Source of the DNA: Hoyosella sp. YIM 151337
Lineage (GTDB): Bacteria; Actinomycetota; Actinomycetes; Mycobacteriales; Mycobacteriaceae
Direction of reading: 5' to 3'
NCBI RefSeq assembly: GCF_026041215.1
Contig: NZ_JAPEIQ010000013.1
Coordinates: forward strand, 62,001-126,000
Length of the DNA stretch: 64,000 nucleotides
This document shows positions 47,466-57,500 of this stretch, piece after piece. The position numbers and the translations under genes were made by a program. The first letter of the stretch is position 1; each line of letters opens with the position of its first letter. Under the pieces are notes generated by a model, which saw only the letters and a program-made list of their open reading frames with translations, searched no databases and was not told the DNA's origin.

Positions 47466-48497
47466 GTGGGAGAAGGTTCGACCGAGAACGCCGCCGCGCA
47501 CGCCCCGCCCGTCCTCACCGACGGTGTCGTTACGCTGCGCCCGTGGCGGGACTCTGACCTCGAAGCCGCCACCCGCGGCCATGACGAGGAGATCCGCCGG
47601 TGGACCGGCGGAATGACCGCTGATGGTCTCCACGATGCCGTGAGCCGCTGGCAGACTTCCGGGGACGCGCGCGGCGGCGTGAGTCTCGTCGTCGAACACG
47701 ACGGCATGCCCGTCGGCTACGTGGAGGTGCGACGCACCGCAGAAGACACCGGCGAACTGTACTGGGTGTTGTTCGCGGGCCAGCGCGGACGCGGCCTCGC
47801 TACGCGCGCCCTTGCCCTGCTCGCGGACTATGCGTTCACCGAGCTCGGCTTCGCCCGGATCGAGGCACGCGTCGACGAGGAAAACCTGCGCTCGATCCGG
47901 CTTGCCACACGGACGGGTTTGCGGCGTGAAGGTGTACTCCGCAAAGGACGGCGCCACGGGGATGAATGGCGCGACATTGTTGTTCTCGCGCGCCTCGCCG
48001 ACGACCCGCCTCTGCGTGAGCCTGGCGGCTTCCGCGAAATTCTCAATGCTTTCCTCCCCCGCAAGCGTGCGATCTCACAGCTTCTTGTCCGTGACGACGC
48101 GCAACGTGTGCTGCTGTGCCAGTTGACCTATAAGCGCGACTGGGACCTGCCTGGTGGCGTCGTCGAGGTTGGTGAATCGCCGCATATTGCGGTTACACGG
48201 GAAGTCCAGGAAGAGTTAGGTATCCAACTCGGTGCAGGCCGCCTTTTGCTCACGGACTGGCTGCCGCCATGGGGTGGCTGGGATGATGCGCTGTGCCTGG
48301 TGTTCGATGGCGGCGCACAGCCCGCCTCTATCGTCGACTCGATCGTGGCCGACGCGAAGGAAGTGCGGACCGCTGAGTTCTGCACGCTCGACGAAGTGCG
48401 CGCGCGATGCGCCGACTTCACCGCGCGCCGCATCGAATCCGCGCTGCGCGCCCTGACTAGCAATGACCCGCACTACACAGAATCTGGACGGCCATGA
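47466..48497 (+). CDS. GNAT acetyltransferase - Nudix hydrolase fusion
   Basis: A 343-residue two-domain protein. Residues 17-175 form a RimJ/RimL-type GNAT acetyltransferase (VTLRPWRDSDLEAA; acetyl-CoA loop GQRGRGLATRAL; LRSIRLATRTGLRREG). Residues about 195-330 form a Nudix hydrolase with a full Nudix box, GGVVEVGES ... REVQEELGI near residues 229-251. The pair suggests acetylation of, and pyrophosphate cleavage in, related nucleotide or aminoacyl compounds, but substrates are unknown. GTG start. It overlaps the CsaA-like gene by four bases. Confidence 0.9.
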   Translation: MGEGSTENAAAHAPPVLTDGVVTLRPWRDSDLEAATRGHDEEIRRWTGGMTADGLHDAVSRWQTSGDARGGVSLVVEHDGMPVGYVEVRRTAEDTGELYWVLFAGQRGRGLATRALALLADYAFTELGFARIEARVDEENLRSIRLATRTGLRREGVLRKGRRHGDEWRDIVVLARLADDPPLREPGGFREILNAFLPRKRAISQLLVRDDAQRVLLCQLTYKRDWDLPGGVVEVGESPHIAVTREVQEELGIQLGAGRLLLTDWLPPWGGWDDALCLVFDGGAQPASIVDSIVADAKEVRTAEFCTLDEVRARCADFTARRIESALRALTSNDPHYTESGRP

Positions 48498-48820
48498 CAC
48501 TTCAGCAGCTGGGGACGCTGGAACTGCGAGTAGGCACGATCCGCGCGGCAGAACCGAACCCAAAAGCCCGTAACCCAGCGTATGTCCTCCGTATAGATCT
48601 GGGACCTCTCGGGATCAAGACGTCGAGCGCGCAAATCACTGAGCGATATACCCCCGGCGAGCTGGTGGGGCGTCAGGTGGTGTGCGTGTGCAACCTTGAG
48701 CCGAAACGTGTGGCCGGTGTGAAGTCCGAGGTGCTGACCGTCGGTGTGTACACCAGTGACGGATCGGTCACACTCGTATCAATTGACCATCCCGCCGAAA
48801 ACGGGTCACTCCTCGCGTAA
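48494..48820 (+). CDS. CsaA-like tRNA-binding domain protein
   Basis: A 108-residue single OB-fold protein of the tRNA_bind (EMAPII/CsaA) family: LELRVGTIRAAEPNPKARNP at the N-terminal part, YTPGELVGRQVVCVCNLEPK in the centre and GVKSEVLTVGV. CsaA-type proteins bind tRNA or peptides and have been linked to secretion in Bacillus. It is coupled to the GNAT-Nudix gene (ATGA overlap), which may point to a shared RNA-related substrate. Its last 15 bases overlap the convergent gene. Confidence 0.88.
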   Translation: MTLQQLGTLELRVGTIRAAEPNPKARNPAYVLRIDLGPLGIKTSSAQITERYTPGELVGRQVVCVCNLEPKRVAGVKSEVLTVGVYTSDGSVTLVSIDHPAENGSLLA

Positions 48821-49267
48821 GCCTTCCATCGGACCCGGCTCGTGCCCCGGACGGCCCTTTGTGCGCCGGTCTTCTTTCATCTCCGCTTCGAACACGTGCC
48901 GGATACCGTCGGCGAGACTCTCACGGGCCTCCCGCTCCAGACCTCGGAACGCCGACCAGTAGCCGTCGTCGAACTCTTCGACGATCTGAAACGTCCAGCG
49001 ACCGGGCAGCACGTTGAGGCCAATAAGCTCATCTTCGATGCGCTGCGCGACGTCGTGATGTCCCGCATCGCGCAGCATGTCAGCGGCTTCAGACAGCTTC
49101 GCGTCACCGCCTCCGATGAGCTGATGGAACGAATACAAGTGGCCGCGGGCACGTTCGATCATCTCCAGCGCCTCAGAAAACCGGCCCAAAGCAGCCACAG
49201 TCGTGTCGTCGAGACCGGCCGGCCGCCGCCCCGTCGAGGAACGCGCTACAGGGAATCTGTCAGTCAC
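48806..49267 (-). CDS. uncharacterised conserved-looking actinobacterial protein
   Basis: A 153-residue soluble, largely helical protein without a recognised domain. Segments such as RARGHLYSFHQLIGGGDAKL and GRWTFQIVEEFDDGYW look structured and His/acidic residues are frequent (AGHHDVAQRIEDEL). It begins at GTG with a weak ribosome-binding site, 10 bases after the SDR stop, so the two are likely co-transcribed. The C-terminal tail is charged and overlaps the CsaA-like gene's 3' end. Confidence 0.7.
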   Translation of the reverse strand: MTDRFPVARSSTGRRPAGLDDTTVAALGRFSEALEMIERARGHLYSFHQLIGGGDAKLSEAADMLRDAGHHDVAQRIEDELIGLNVLPGRWTFQIVEEFDDGYWSAFRGLEREARESLADGIRHVFEAEMKEDRRTKGRPGHEPGPMEGLREE

Positions 49268-49277
49268 CCAGTCAACT

Positions 49278-50069
49278 CTACTGCCGGGCGATCCGGCGAT
49301 TCACGGCGCGCAGCACCCGCAGCGGTGCCAACTGCGCCGTGTTGAACATCATGGAGGCCTGACGGCCCACAGGGATATGAGTGGGCCTCGGGAACGGAAA
49401 CCGCGCTGGCTGTGTCGTTTCGAAGATCCGGCGCGCGACATCGTCCGCCGTAAGATGGACTCCCAGGGAGGCCATCGAACCCGTGCGTTCGCCCTCGATC
49501 ATCGCCGTCCGCACGAAAAGCGGCCATACCGCGAAGACTCTGATTCCGTCGCGCCGCCATTCGATGTCCAGTGCCTCCGTGAGTGCACGAACAGCGAACT
49601 TCGAGGCCGAATATGCCGCGAGCTCGGGCTGTCCGTAAATCGCGGACGCCGAACACACATTTACCACTTGAGCTCCGGGTGTCGCCTTGAGATACGGGTA
49701 GGAGCGGTAGCACCCGTTCATCACACCGTCGACATTGACACGCATGATCGCCTCCTGCGCCTCAAGGGGAATGTCAACGAACTTTCCGGCGCGCAGGATT
49801 CCGGCATTGTTGATCAGGACGTCGAGACGGCCGCTCGTGCGTTTCATGAACTCGCCGAGCACTGCTTCCCATTGCGCGGGGTCGGTCACGTCGAGCTGCG
49901 CGGTGACAGTCGAATTCGTCGGCGCTTCAGCCGCCAGGGTCTGCAGCCCGTCAGCATCGACGTCCGTCGCGCACACGAGGTAACCCCGCGAGGCAAACTG
50001 CAGCGCGGTGGACCGCCCAATACCAGCGCCCGCACCGGTAATGAGCACGCTCTGGCGTGTTACAGACAT
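49278..50069 (-). CDS. short-chain dehydrogenase/reductase
   Basis: A 263-residue classical SDR. Cofactor motif TGAGAGIG near residue 13, NNAG near residue 90 and the catalytic Tyr-Lys pair YSASK near 155 are all present. Acidic residue D in CATDVDAD after the second strand favours NAD over NADP. Substrate is unknown. The ATG preceded by AGAGGA is used; an ATG 34 codons upstream would give a Cys-rich leader and overlaps the divergent gene's promoter. Confidence 0.9.
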   Translation of the reverse strand: MSVTRQSVLITGAGAGIGRSTALQFASRGYLVCATDVDADGLQTLAAEAPTNSTVTAQLDVTDPAQWEAVLGEFMKRTSGRLDVLINNAGILRAGKFVDIPLEAQEAIMRVNVDGVMNGCYRSYPYLKATPGAQVVNVCSASAIYGQPELAAYSASKFAVRALTEALDIEWRRDGIRVFAVWPLFVRTAMIEGERTGSMASLGVHLTADDVARRIFETTQPARFPFPRPTHIPVGRQASMMFNTAQLAPLRVLRAVNRRIARQ

Positions 50070-50169
50070 CCCAGTCCTCTTCCCGTTCTTGCCAGCATCA
50101 TCGTCGCATGTGCACCCCAGGTTTCTGATCATTGCGAAGAGCGCGCCCGCGAGTGATAGTTTCTGGCGC

Positions 50170-51339
50170 ATGCCGACTCAGGCCTTACCTTTTGGTGTCC
50201 TGCGCCGCCGACGTGACCACAGCGTAGGGGCAATCGAGCTCTTTTTCGACCTTGTCTATGTCTTCACGATCATTCAGTTGTCTCATTACTTGTTGTACGA
50301 CGTAAGCTTCCGCGGCGCCGCGGAAGCACTCGTCCTGTTTTTCGCGGTGTGGTGGGGGTGGAACTACACGGCATGGGCGATGAACTGGCTCGATCCTGAC
50401 CACGCTGGTGTGCGGGGCCTTCTCGCTGTGCTCATGTTCGCCGCGCTGGTGATGGCGATTGCGATTCCAGACGCGTTTGCGGACAGCGCCGCGTTGTTCG
50501 TCGGCGGCTACGTCTTTCTGCAGCTTGTTCGCAGCGCGTTCATGGTATGGGCCTTTCGCGGCCAGCTCATGGCGCGCAACTACGCGCAACTGCTGTCGTG
50601 GAGTGTATTTGCGTCCATCTTCTGGATTTCCGGAGTTTTTCTTCCAGACGATCTGCGCCTCGTTGCCTGGATCGTGGCGGTGGCCCTCGATTACCTCGCG
50701 CCCCTGGCTGGCTTCTATCTCCCCCGGATCGGGGCGACCTCCATGGCGGACTGGCCACTCACCGAGGAGCATCTTGCTGAACGCAACCGCCTTTTCTTTA
50801 TCATCGCACTCGGTGAATCAATCCTCGTCCTCGGCTTCACTTTGTCTGACATCGAGCTAACCGCGCCGACGATCGCAGGTGCAGTCACCGGATTCGTGAC
50901 AATAGTGTTCCTGTGGTGGCTGTACTTCAGTTTCCGGCACGGCAACGTTGAGCGAAAACTGCGCTCCGACACAGACGCCACCACCGCCGCCCGGGGTGCC
51001 TACGCGTACGCACACGCACTGATGGTTGGGGGAGCAATCGTCGTTGCCGTAGGCATCGAGCTCGTAACGTCACACCCGATGGACACCGCTGACGTGACCA
51101 TCGCCGCCATCGTCATGGGCGGCCCAGCCATTTACCTGGTCGGCAACATCATCTTCAACAAGACGCGTAACGGGGTGGTTCCGTCGTCCCGTGTGTACGC
51201 ACTCCTCGCAGTTGCGGGCCTCTTCGTCATCGCCGGCATCGCCGATTTTCCTGGCCTTGTCGTCGCGATAGCCGCGATGGCGGTCCTCGTCATCCTTGGT
51301 GCGACGACCGGCGAACTGCGATCATGCGCCCGGGGCTGA
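50170..51339 (+). CDS. low temperature requirement protein A (LtrA) family membrane protein
   Basis: A 389-residue integral membrane protein with about ten to twelve helices. The family opening VGAIELFFDLVYVFTIIQLSH (residues about 18-38; key residues E, FFDL and VFTI) and the central HLAERNRLFFIIALGESI are clear. LtrA was found in Listeria as needed for growth in the cold; molecular activity is unknown. The gene diverges from the SDR and is convergent with narI. Confidence 0.9.
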   Translation: MPTQALPFGVLRRRRDHSVGAIELFFDLVYVFTIIQLSHYLLYDVSFRGAAEALVLFFAVWWGWNYTAWAMNWLDPDHAGVRGLLAVLMFAALVMAIAIPDAFADSAALFVGGYVFLQLVRSAFMVWAFRGQLMARNYAQLLSWSVFASIFWISGVFLPDDLRLVAWIVAVALDYLAPLAGFYLPRIGATSMADWPLTEEHLAERNRLFFIIALGESILVLGFTLSDIELTAPTIAGAVTGFVTIVFLWWLYFSFRHGNVERKLRSDTDATTAARGAYAYAHALMVGGAIVVAVGIELVTSHPMDTADVTIAAIVMGGPAIYLVGNIIFNKTRNGVVPSSRVYALLAVAGLFVIAGIADFPGLVVAIAAMAVLVILGATTGELRSCARG

Positions 51340-51347
51340 GGCCCCGG
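51330..51347. terminator. GC-rich hairpin at the LtrA gene end
   Basis: CCGGGGC pairs with GCCCCGG around the four-base loop TGAG, which includes the LtrA gene stop codon. There is no T-tract, so its role as a terminator is only probable. It lies between two convergent genes. Confidence 0.5.
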
Positions 51348-51432
51348 CAACGAGTTATCCACCCGTACGCGACTTCTCACGGTGTGCAACCGCGGGAAAC
51401 GCATATGGGTGGAAAACCGTGGCCGGGCTGAG

Positions 51433-52164
51433 CTACCGCGGGCTGTTCGCGGTCTCCCACGCCCGGTCGTACGGGCTGGTACCGCGTTTCACGACATCTT
51501 TGCTGCGGTACACGACGTAGGGGCGAACCAGGTACCCCAGTGGCGCGCTGAAGACGTGGACGAGCCGGGTAAACGGCCAGATCGTAAAGAGCACGAGGGC
51601 TGCGAGCGCATGCAGCGCGAAACTCAGCGGTATACCAGCCATGAGCGAGGGATCGGGCATCAGCATGAACACACTGCGGAACCACGGCGAAACCGTCTCG
51701 CGGTAGTCGTAGCCGCCCGCGAAGATGTTCTCCCACACCGTGTTCAGCATTCCCGTGATGACGGTAACGATGAACACCGCGTACATGAAGATGTCGCCCT
51801 TGGTCGTTGACTTTCGCACGGCGGGGACGGTGACCCGGCGGTACAGCAGAATCGCAAGTCCAGTGATCACTGCGATCCCTGCGATCGTGCCGGGAATCAC
51901 TGCCAGGTAGTGATAAGTGTGATCGGAGATGCCCACCGCTTGCGTCCACGTTTTCGGGATTGCTAGTCCGCCGATGTGGCCGGCGATCACCGCGAGCAGA
52001 CCGAAATGAAATAGCGGGCTGCCGATCTGCAGCAACCGGCTTTCATAGATCTGCGACGACCGTGTCGTCCACCCGAACTGGTCGTGACGGTACCGCCAGA
52101 TATGCCCCAGTACGAACGAGGTGAGCGCGATGTACGGCAAGATCTGCCAGAGAAGTGTATTCAC
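51433..52164 (-). CDS. narI: respiratory nitrate reductase gamma subunit
   Basis: A 243-residue cytochrome b subunit with five membrane helices. His ligands for the two hemes b are in FHFGLLAVIAGH and in the last helices (SFALHALA and TRLVH). It anchors NarGH to the membrane and takes electrons from menaquinol. It is last in narGHJI and overlaps narJ by four bases. Confidence 0.95.
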   Translation of the reverse strand: MNTLLWQILPYIALTSFVLGHIWRYRHDQFGWTTRSSQIYESRLLQIGSPLFHFGLLAVIAGHIGGLAIPKTWTQAVGISDHTYHYLAVIPGTIAGIAVITGLAILLYRRVTVPAVRKSTTKGDIFMYAVFIVTVITGMLNTVWENIFAGGYDYRETVSPWFRSVFMLMPDPSLMAGIPLSFALHALAALVLFTIWPFTRLVHVFSAPLGYLVRPYVVYRSKDVVKRGTSPYDRAWETANSPR

Positions 52165-52865
52165 AGCGGTCCTCCCGATCGGGCAGGGAATGACGGCGCC
52201 GGCAGCAGCTCCGGCGCGTTGAGCGACGGGTCAATCGCGTATGGGTCCATCCCCACTTCCTCCTCAGGTGGCCCTTCGGAGGCGAGCACCCTGATCTCCG
52301 CGCGATCCGTGGTTGTGAGAGGCCGCAGCGTCAGGCAGAGTGCGTCCGCCACCGCGGCGTAGGGTGACTCGCTGTCGTGCAGGGAGAGCCGCAGAAGCTC
52401 GATAACCGCGCGGTGCCGGGCGAGTATTCTCCCTCCTGCACGGGCGTCGACCGTGGCCGCGAATTCGAGGACGGCGGGCAGGTAGTCCGGCAACTCATGC
52501 TCATCCAGCACCGCCCCTGAGGCACGGTATGCCTGTTTCATCATCAACAGCGCCCCGCCTCGTTTGCGAGTGTCTCCGTAGGCGTAGTACGTGAGATGCA
52601 GACTCGAGCGCCGCCGCATGTCGAACGTTTCGACGTAGTGCGCAGCAAGTTCGAGCTGACCTGCGCGCTGCGCATGTTCAAGGAATTTGTGCAGTGAATC
52701 CCTTGCAGAACTTGGCAGTTGGTCGGCCGCCGCAACGAGGTCAGGAAGCATCACAAGCGTGCGGGGATGCGGATAGTCGAGCAGCAACGCGCATATTCGC
52801 CAGACAAGGCGCGCTTCGCGTTCCGTGTAGCCGTCCTTAGGACGGTGGCTGCGCAGCAGGCTCAC
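52161..52865 (-). CDS. narJ: nitrate reductase assembly chaperone
   Basis: A 234-residue NarJ/TorD-family chaperone needed to insert the molybdenum cofactor into NarG. Seen: RLVWRICALLLDYPHP near the N terminus and DMRRRSSLHLTYYAYGDTRKRG in the middle (key HLTYY). The C-terminal tail (EEEVGMDPYAIDP) is acidic. It is not part of the final enzyme. It overlaps narH and narI by four bases on each side. Confidence 0.94.
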   Translation of the reverse strand: MSLLRSHRPKDGYTEREARLVWRICALLLDYPHPRTLVMLPDLVAAADQLPSSARDSLHKFLEHAQRAGQLELAAHYVETFDMRRRSSLHLTYYAYGDTRKRGGALLMMKQAYRASGAVLDEHELPDYLPAVLEFAATVDARAGGRILARHRAVIELLRLSLHDSESPYAAVADALCLTLRPLTTTDRAEIRVLASEGPPEEEVGMDPYAIDPSLNAPELLPAPSFPARSGGPL

Positions 52866-54496
52866 GGCACACGCTCCACTGGGTTTTTCTGAGGCAGAAG
52901 CCCATTCGTGGAGTTGCCGTCCCAGTTCAGCAGATTCACGCGGTTCGCCTTTCCTTCCGGAGCGGCCACATTGGTGTCGTCCAGGAGGTGGAACTTCTCC
53001 GCCATCGCATCGAACGCCGTCATTCCCGCGTCGTTCATACCGGGACCGCCATCACCGTCGAGGCTGCAGGACGTGGCGATCGCTTCAAGACGGTGCGCGT
53101 CCGACGTTGCACCCGTTGGGATCACGTATCGCTCGTCGTACTTCGCGAGCGCGAGCAGGCGGTACATCGCCTCGATCTCGTACGTCGTGAGGTGAACTGA
53201 TTGCGCGACCGAGGGGTCGATGTCCTCCCCCAGATTGACCTTACGCATGTGCGCGCGCATTGCCGCGAGCCGTTGCAGCGAGGAACGCACGGGCCCAGGA
53301 TCCCCAGCAGTGAACAGCTCTGCGAGGTATTCGATTGGGATCCGCAGCGCATCGATCGCACCGAACAGATTGCCACTGTCTTCACCATCGCCGCCAGACT
53401 CTGTCACCGCGTCGACCATCGGCGAGAGCGGCGGCACGTACCAGACCATCGGCATAGTCCGATATTCCGGGTGCAGCGGCAGTGCGACCTGATAGTCGGC
53501 GATGAGCTTGTACACCGGCGAATTCTGCGCAGCATCAATCCAGTCAGGCGAGATCCCGGCCTTCTCTGCCGCGTCGATGACGCGGGGATCATGCGGGTTG
53601 AGGAAGACGTTGAGCTGCGCCGGGTATAAGTCCCGGTCGTCAGGAACCTGGGCAGCCTGCGTCACCGCGTCAGCGTCGTACAGCATCACGCCGATGTAGC
53701 GCAGCCGGCCCACACACGTCTCCGAACAGATGGTCGGTATTCCGACCTCCACCCGCGGGTAGCAGAACGTGCACTTTTCTGCTTTGCCCGTTTTGTGGTT
53801 GAAATAGATCTTCTTGTACGGGCAACCCGACACGCACTGCCGCCAGCCTCGGCATTTGTCCTGGTCAACCAGCACGATGCCGTCCTCTGAGCGTTTGTAA
53901 ATTGCGCCGGAGGGACAGGACGCGGCGCATGATGGGTTGAGACAGTGTTCGCAAATGCGGGGCAGGTAAAATATGAACGTCTGCTCGAACTCAAGTTTGA
54001 TCTTCTGGCTGACCTGCTTGAGGATCGGGTCTTGCGCCACCTGCTCGGGTCCGCCCCCGAGATCGTCATCCCAGTTTGCGCCCCACGTGACCTTCGTATC
54101 TTCACCGGTGATTGCTGATTTCGGACGCGCGACAGGCGTGGTGTCCATTGGCCCGGAACCGAGAATGGTGCTGTAGTCGTACGTCCACGGTTCGTAGTAG
54201 TCCGCGACTGTCGGCAGGTCAGGATTGGCAAAAATGTTGCCGAGCCGCTTTAACCGTGATCCCGATTTCAGTGTTACTTTGCCGCGCCGATTGAGGGTCC
54301 AGCCGCCTTTCCAGCGTTCTTGATCCTGATACTGGCGCGGGTAGCCCTGCCCCGGGCGGGTTTCAACATTGTTGAACCACGCGTACTCGACGCCGGAACG
54401 GTTGGTCCATGCTTGCTTGCACGTCACCGAACACGTATGGCAGCCAATACATTTGTCGAGATTCATGACCATGGCGATCTGAGCCATCACCCGCAT
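52862..54496 (-). CDS. narH: respiratory nitrate reductase beta subunit
   Basis: A 544-residue iron-sulfur subunit with four Cys groups: CIGCHTCSVTCKQAW, CEHCLNPSCAASCP, CRGWRQCVSGCP (Trp in place of Cys marks the [3Fe-4S] cluster) and CTFCYPRVEVGIPTICSETC (key Cys at each end). It passes electrons from NarI to NarG on the cytoplasmic side. An ATG three codons downstream is a possible start. It begins 34 bases after the narG stop. Confidence 0.96.
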   Translation of the reverse strand: MRVMAQIAMVMNLDKCIGCHTCSVTCKQAWTNRSGVEYAWFNNVETRPGQGYPRQYQDQERWKGGWTLNRRGKVTLKSGSRLKRLGNIFANPDLPTVADYYEPWTYDYSTILGSGPMDTTPVARPKSAITGEDTKVTWGANWDDDLGGGPEQVAQDPILKQVSQKIKLEFEQTFIFYLPRICEHCLNPSCAASCPSGAIYKRSEDGIVLVDQDKCRGWRQCVSGCPYKKIYFNHKTGKAEKCTFCYPRVEVGIPTICSETCVGRLRYIGVMLYDADAVTQAAQVPDDRDLYPAQLNVFLNPHDPRVIDAAEKAGISPDWIDAAQNSPVYKLIADYQVALPLHPEYRTMPMVWYVPPLSPMVDAVTESGGDGEDSGNLFGAIDALRIPIEYLAELFTAGDPGPVRSSLQRLAAMRAHMRKVNLGEDIDPSVAQSVHLTTYEIEAMYRLLALAKYDERYVIPTGATSDAHRLEAIATSCSLDGDGGPGMNDAGMTAFDAMAEKFHLLDDTNVAAPEGKANRVNLLNWDGNSTNGLLPQKNPVERVP

Positions 54497-54530
54497 AGCA
54501 GTGCTCCCTTCCTACGTCCCGTTTGCGCCA

Positions 54531-57500
54531 TCAGTAGTCCACCTCCTGCGCACGGCGACGAATGGTCGTCACCTCGTCGCGCTGATTGCCTGTCGGGCCG
54601 TGATAGTTGATCGCGAACGACTGCTGCGCGTATCCCCCGATCAGATGGGATGGTTTGATCATCACGCGGGTGAGGGCGTTGTGAATGCCGCCGCGCTTGC
54701 CAGTGCGCTCGATGCGCGGCACATCCACCGCCCGGTCCTGCGCGTGGTACATGAACACGGTTCCTTCGGGCATGCGGTGGCTGACGATTGCGCGCGCGAC
54801 CACGACACCGTTGCGGTTGACCGCTTCGATCCAGTCGTTGTCCGCCACCCCAATCTTCTCGGCATCCACCGCCGACATCCAGATCGTCTGGCCGCCGCGG
54901 GACAGGGTCAGCATGTGCAGATTGTCCTGGTAGGCGGAGTGAATTGACCACTTCGAGTGCGGCGTCAAGTACCGCACGGTCACACCCGCGGTGCCTTCAC
55001 GATTCGCGACATCACCGATGCGCGGTTCACTAAAAAGCGCCGTCATATCGAGTGGCGGGCGGAATACCGGCAACTGTTCCCCGATTTCGGACATCCAGTC
55101 GTGGTCAAGGTAGAAGTGCTGCCGGCCGGTGAGGGTGTGCCACGGCTTGAGGCGTTCAGTGTTGATGGTGAACGGCGAATACCTGCGTCCGCCCGACTCT
55201 GACCCCGACCATTCTGGCGAGGTGATCACCGGCACGGGACGGGCTTGCGTGTCCGCGAATGTAATGCGCTTGCCCTCATGCTCTGCCGCCAGGTCCGCAA
55301 GCTTGGTCCCGGTGCGTGTTTCGAGGCTGTGAAAACCTTCGGTGGCGAGCCTGCCGTTGGTCGTGCCCGAGAGCGCGAGGATAGCCTCGGCTGCGTCCGT
55401 ATCCTTCTTCAGGGATGGCCGGCCCGCGGCGGCGCCGGTCGGAACGACGCCGTTGACACCCTTGAGGTACTCCACCTCCTCCGCGGGGTAGGTCGTCACG
55501 CCTTTCACGGTCAGCCCGATTTGCTCCACCAGTGGGCCGAGGGCCGCCATCTTGTCGGCAAGTGCTGGATAATCACGCTCCACCACGGTAAGTTTCGGCA
55601 TCGTCTTGCCAGGAATGGGCTCGCATTCGCCCTTCTTCCAGTCTTTGACAGTGCCGCCGGGTTGTGCGGTCGCATCCGCGGTGTCGTGCATCAGTGGTGT
55701 CGCTACGATGTCTTTCCGCTTCCCGAGGTGCTTCTCAGCAAGCCAGCCGAAGCCGCGTGCGATGCGATGAAACGCATCGAAGTCGGTTTTTGTTTCCCAC
55801 GGCGGACTGATCGCCGGCGAGAACGCATGGACAAAGGGATGCATGTCGGTGCTCGACAAGTCGTGCTTCTCGTACCATGTCGCGGCGGGAAGCACGACGT
55901 CGGAAAACAGCGTCGTCGAGGTCATCCGGAAATCAAGGGACAGCAGCAGATCCAGTTTTCCGGCGGGTGCCTCGTCCCGCCACTTGACCTCTTCTGGACG
56001 AATACCTTCGGTGTCGGACGCGCGCAGGTTCGTGTCCGCACCAAGAAAGTGCTTCAGAAAGTACTCGTTACCTTTGGCCGAAGATCCCAGCAGATTCGAC
56101 CGCCACACCGTCAGGACGCGCGGAAAGTTCTCCGGTGCATCCGGATCCTCACACGCAAACTGCAGATGACCGGTCTTCAATCCATCGACGACGTGGTCGA
56201 TAGGGTCCTTTCCCAACCGCTCCGCGTCATCCACGAGGTCGAGTGGGTTGCGGTTGAAAGTCGGGTAGGAGGGCATCCAGCCCAGCCGCGACGCCAGTGC
56301 AATGTTGTCCGCTGCGGTGCGTCCGCGAAACGCGCCCTTCGCCAGCGGCGACGCGACAACTTCCGACGTGAACGGATCGTAGCGCCATTGGTCCGTCGCC
56401 AAGTACCAGAAAATCGTTCCCTGCATCTGCCGAGGTGGACGTGCCCAGTCCAGCCCGAAAGCCAAAGTGCCCCAACCAGTCAGCGGACGGCACTTCTCCT
56501 GACCCACGTAGTGCGCCCAGCCGCCGCCGTTGACGCCCTGGCAGCCGGTCAGCAAAGTCAGTGCGAGGAACGAACGGTAGATCTGATCGGAATGGAACCA
56601 GTGGTTCGTACCGGCTCCCATCAGGATCATCGATCGGCCACCGGAGCGCTCCGCATTGTCAGCGAACTCTCGGGCAATCTTCGCCGCGGACGCGGCCTTT
56701 ACACCGGTGATTGCCTCCTGCCAGGCGGGCGTGTAGGTCTCGGATGCGTCGTCGTAGCCCTGCGGCCAGGAGCCCGGCAGTCCATCACGGTGCACGCCGT
56801 ACTGCGCGAGCATGAGGTCAAACACGGTGGTGACGCGCTTGCCGGCGACAGTGCGTACTGGTACCCCGCGCGTGAGCACTTCGGGTGTGGGAGTGTCGAA
56901 GCGCGGCAGTCTCACCTCCGCTGCCTCGGCTCCGCCGTGCAGGGTAAGTGCCGGGACCCGATCGCCGAGATCAAGATTCCACTGCCCCTTACCGGACGCG
57001 GTGAAGCGATGTCCCAGTGAACCATTCGGCACGAACGGCTCGCCAGTCTCGGAGTCGAGGAGGACAGTTTTGAACTCCGCACCCTCGGCATCAGATCCGA
57101 GGTCCGCGGCCGTGAGGAACTTGCCCGGCACGAACCCGCCGCCGCGCTCTTCGAGCGTTACCAGGAAGGGCAGATCGGTATAGGTGCGGACGTAGGAAAG
57201 AAACCGCGGTGTCGTTTTCTCTACGAAGAACTCTTTCAGAATGACGTGCCCCATCGACATGGCCAGCGCACCGTCGGTGCCCGGTCGGGCGGGCAGCCAT
57301 TCATCCGCGAACTTGGTGTTATCGGCGTAATCGGGCGAGACGACAATGACTTTCTGGCCCCGGTACCGGGCTTCGGTCATGTAATGGGCGTCCGGTGTGC
57401 GTGTCACCGGAACATTCGAGCCCCACATGATGAGGTAACCGGCGTCGAACCAGTCGGCGGACTCGGGCACATCGGTCTGGTCACCGAATACCTGCGGCGA

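Noticed and set aside
55245-57020. A 591-codon plus-strand open frame inside narG
   Set aside because: It is antisense to clear NarG coding sequence with all family motifs; its translation has no recognisable fold. High GC makes such frames common.
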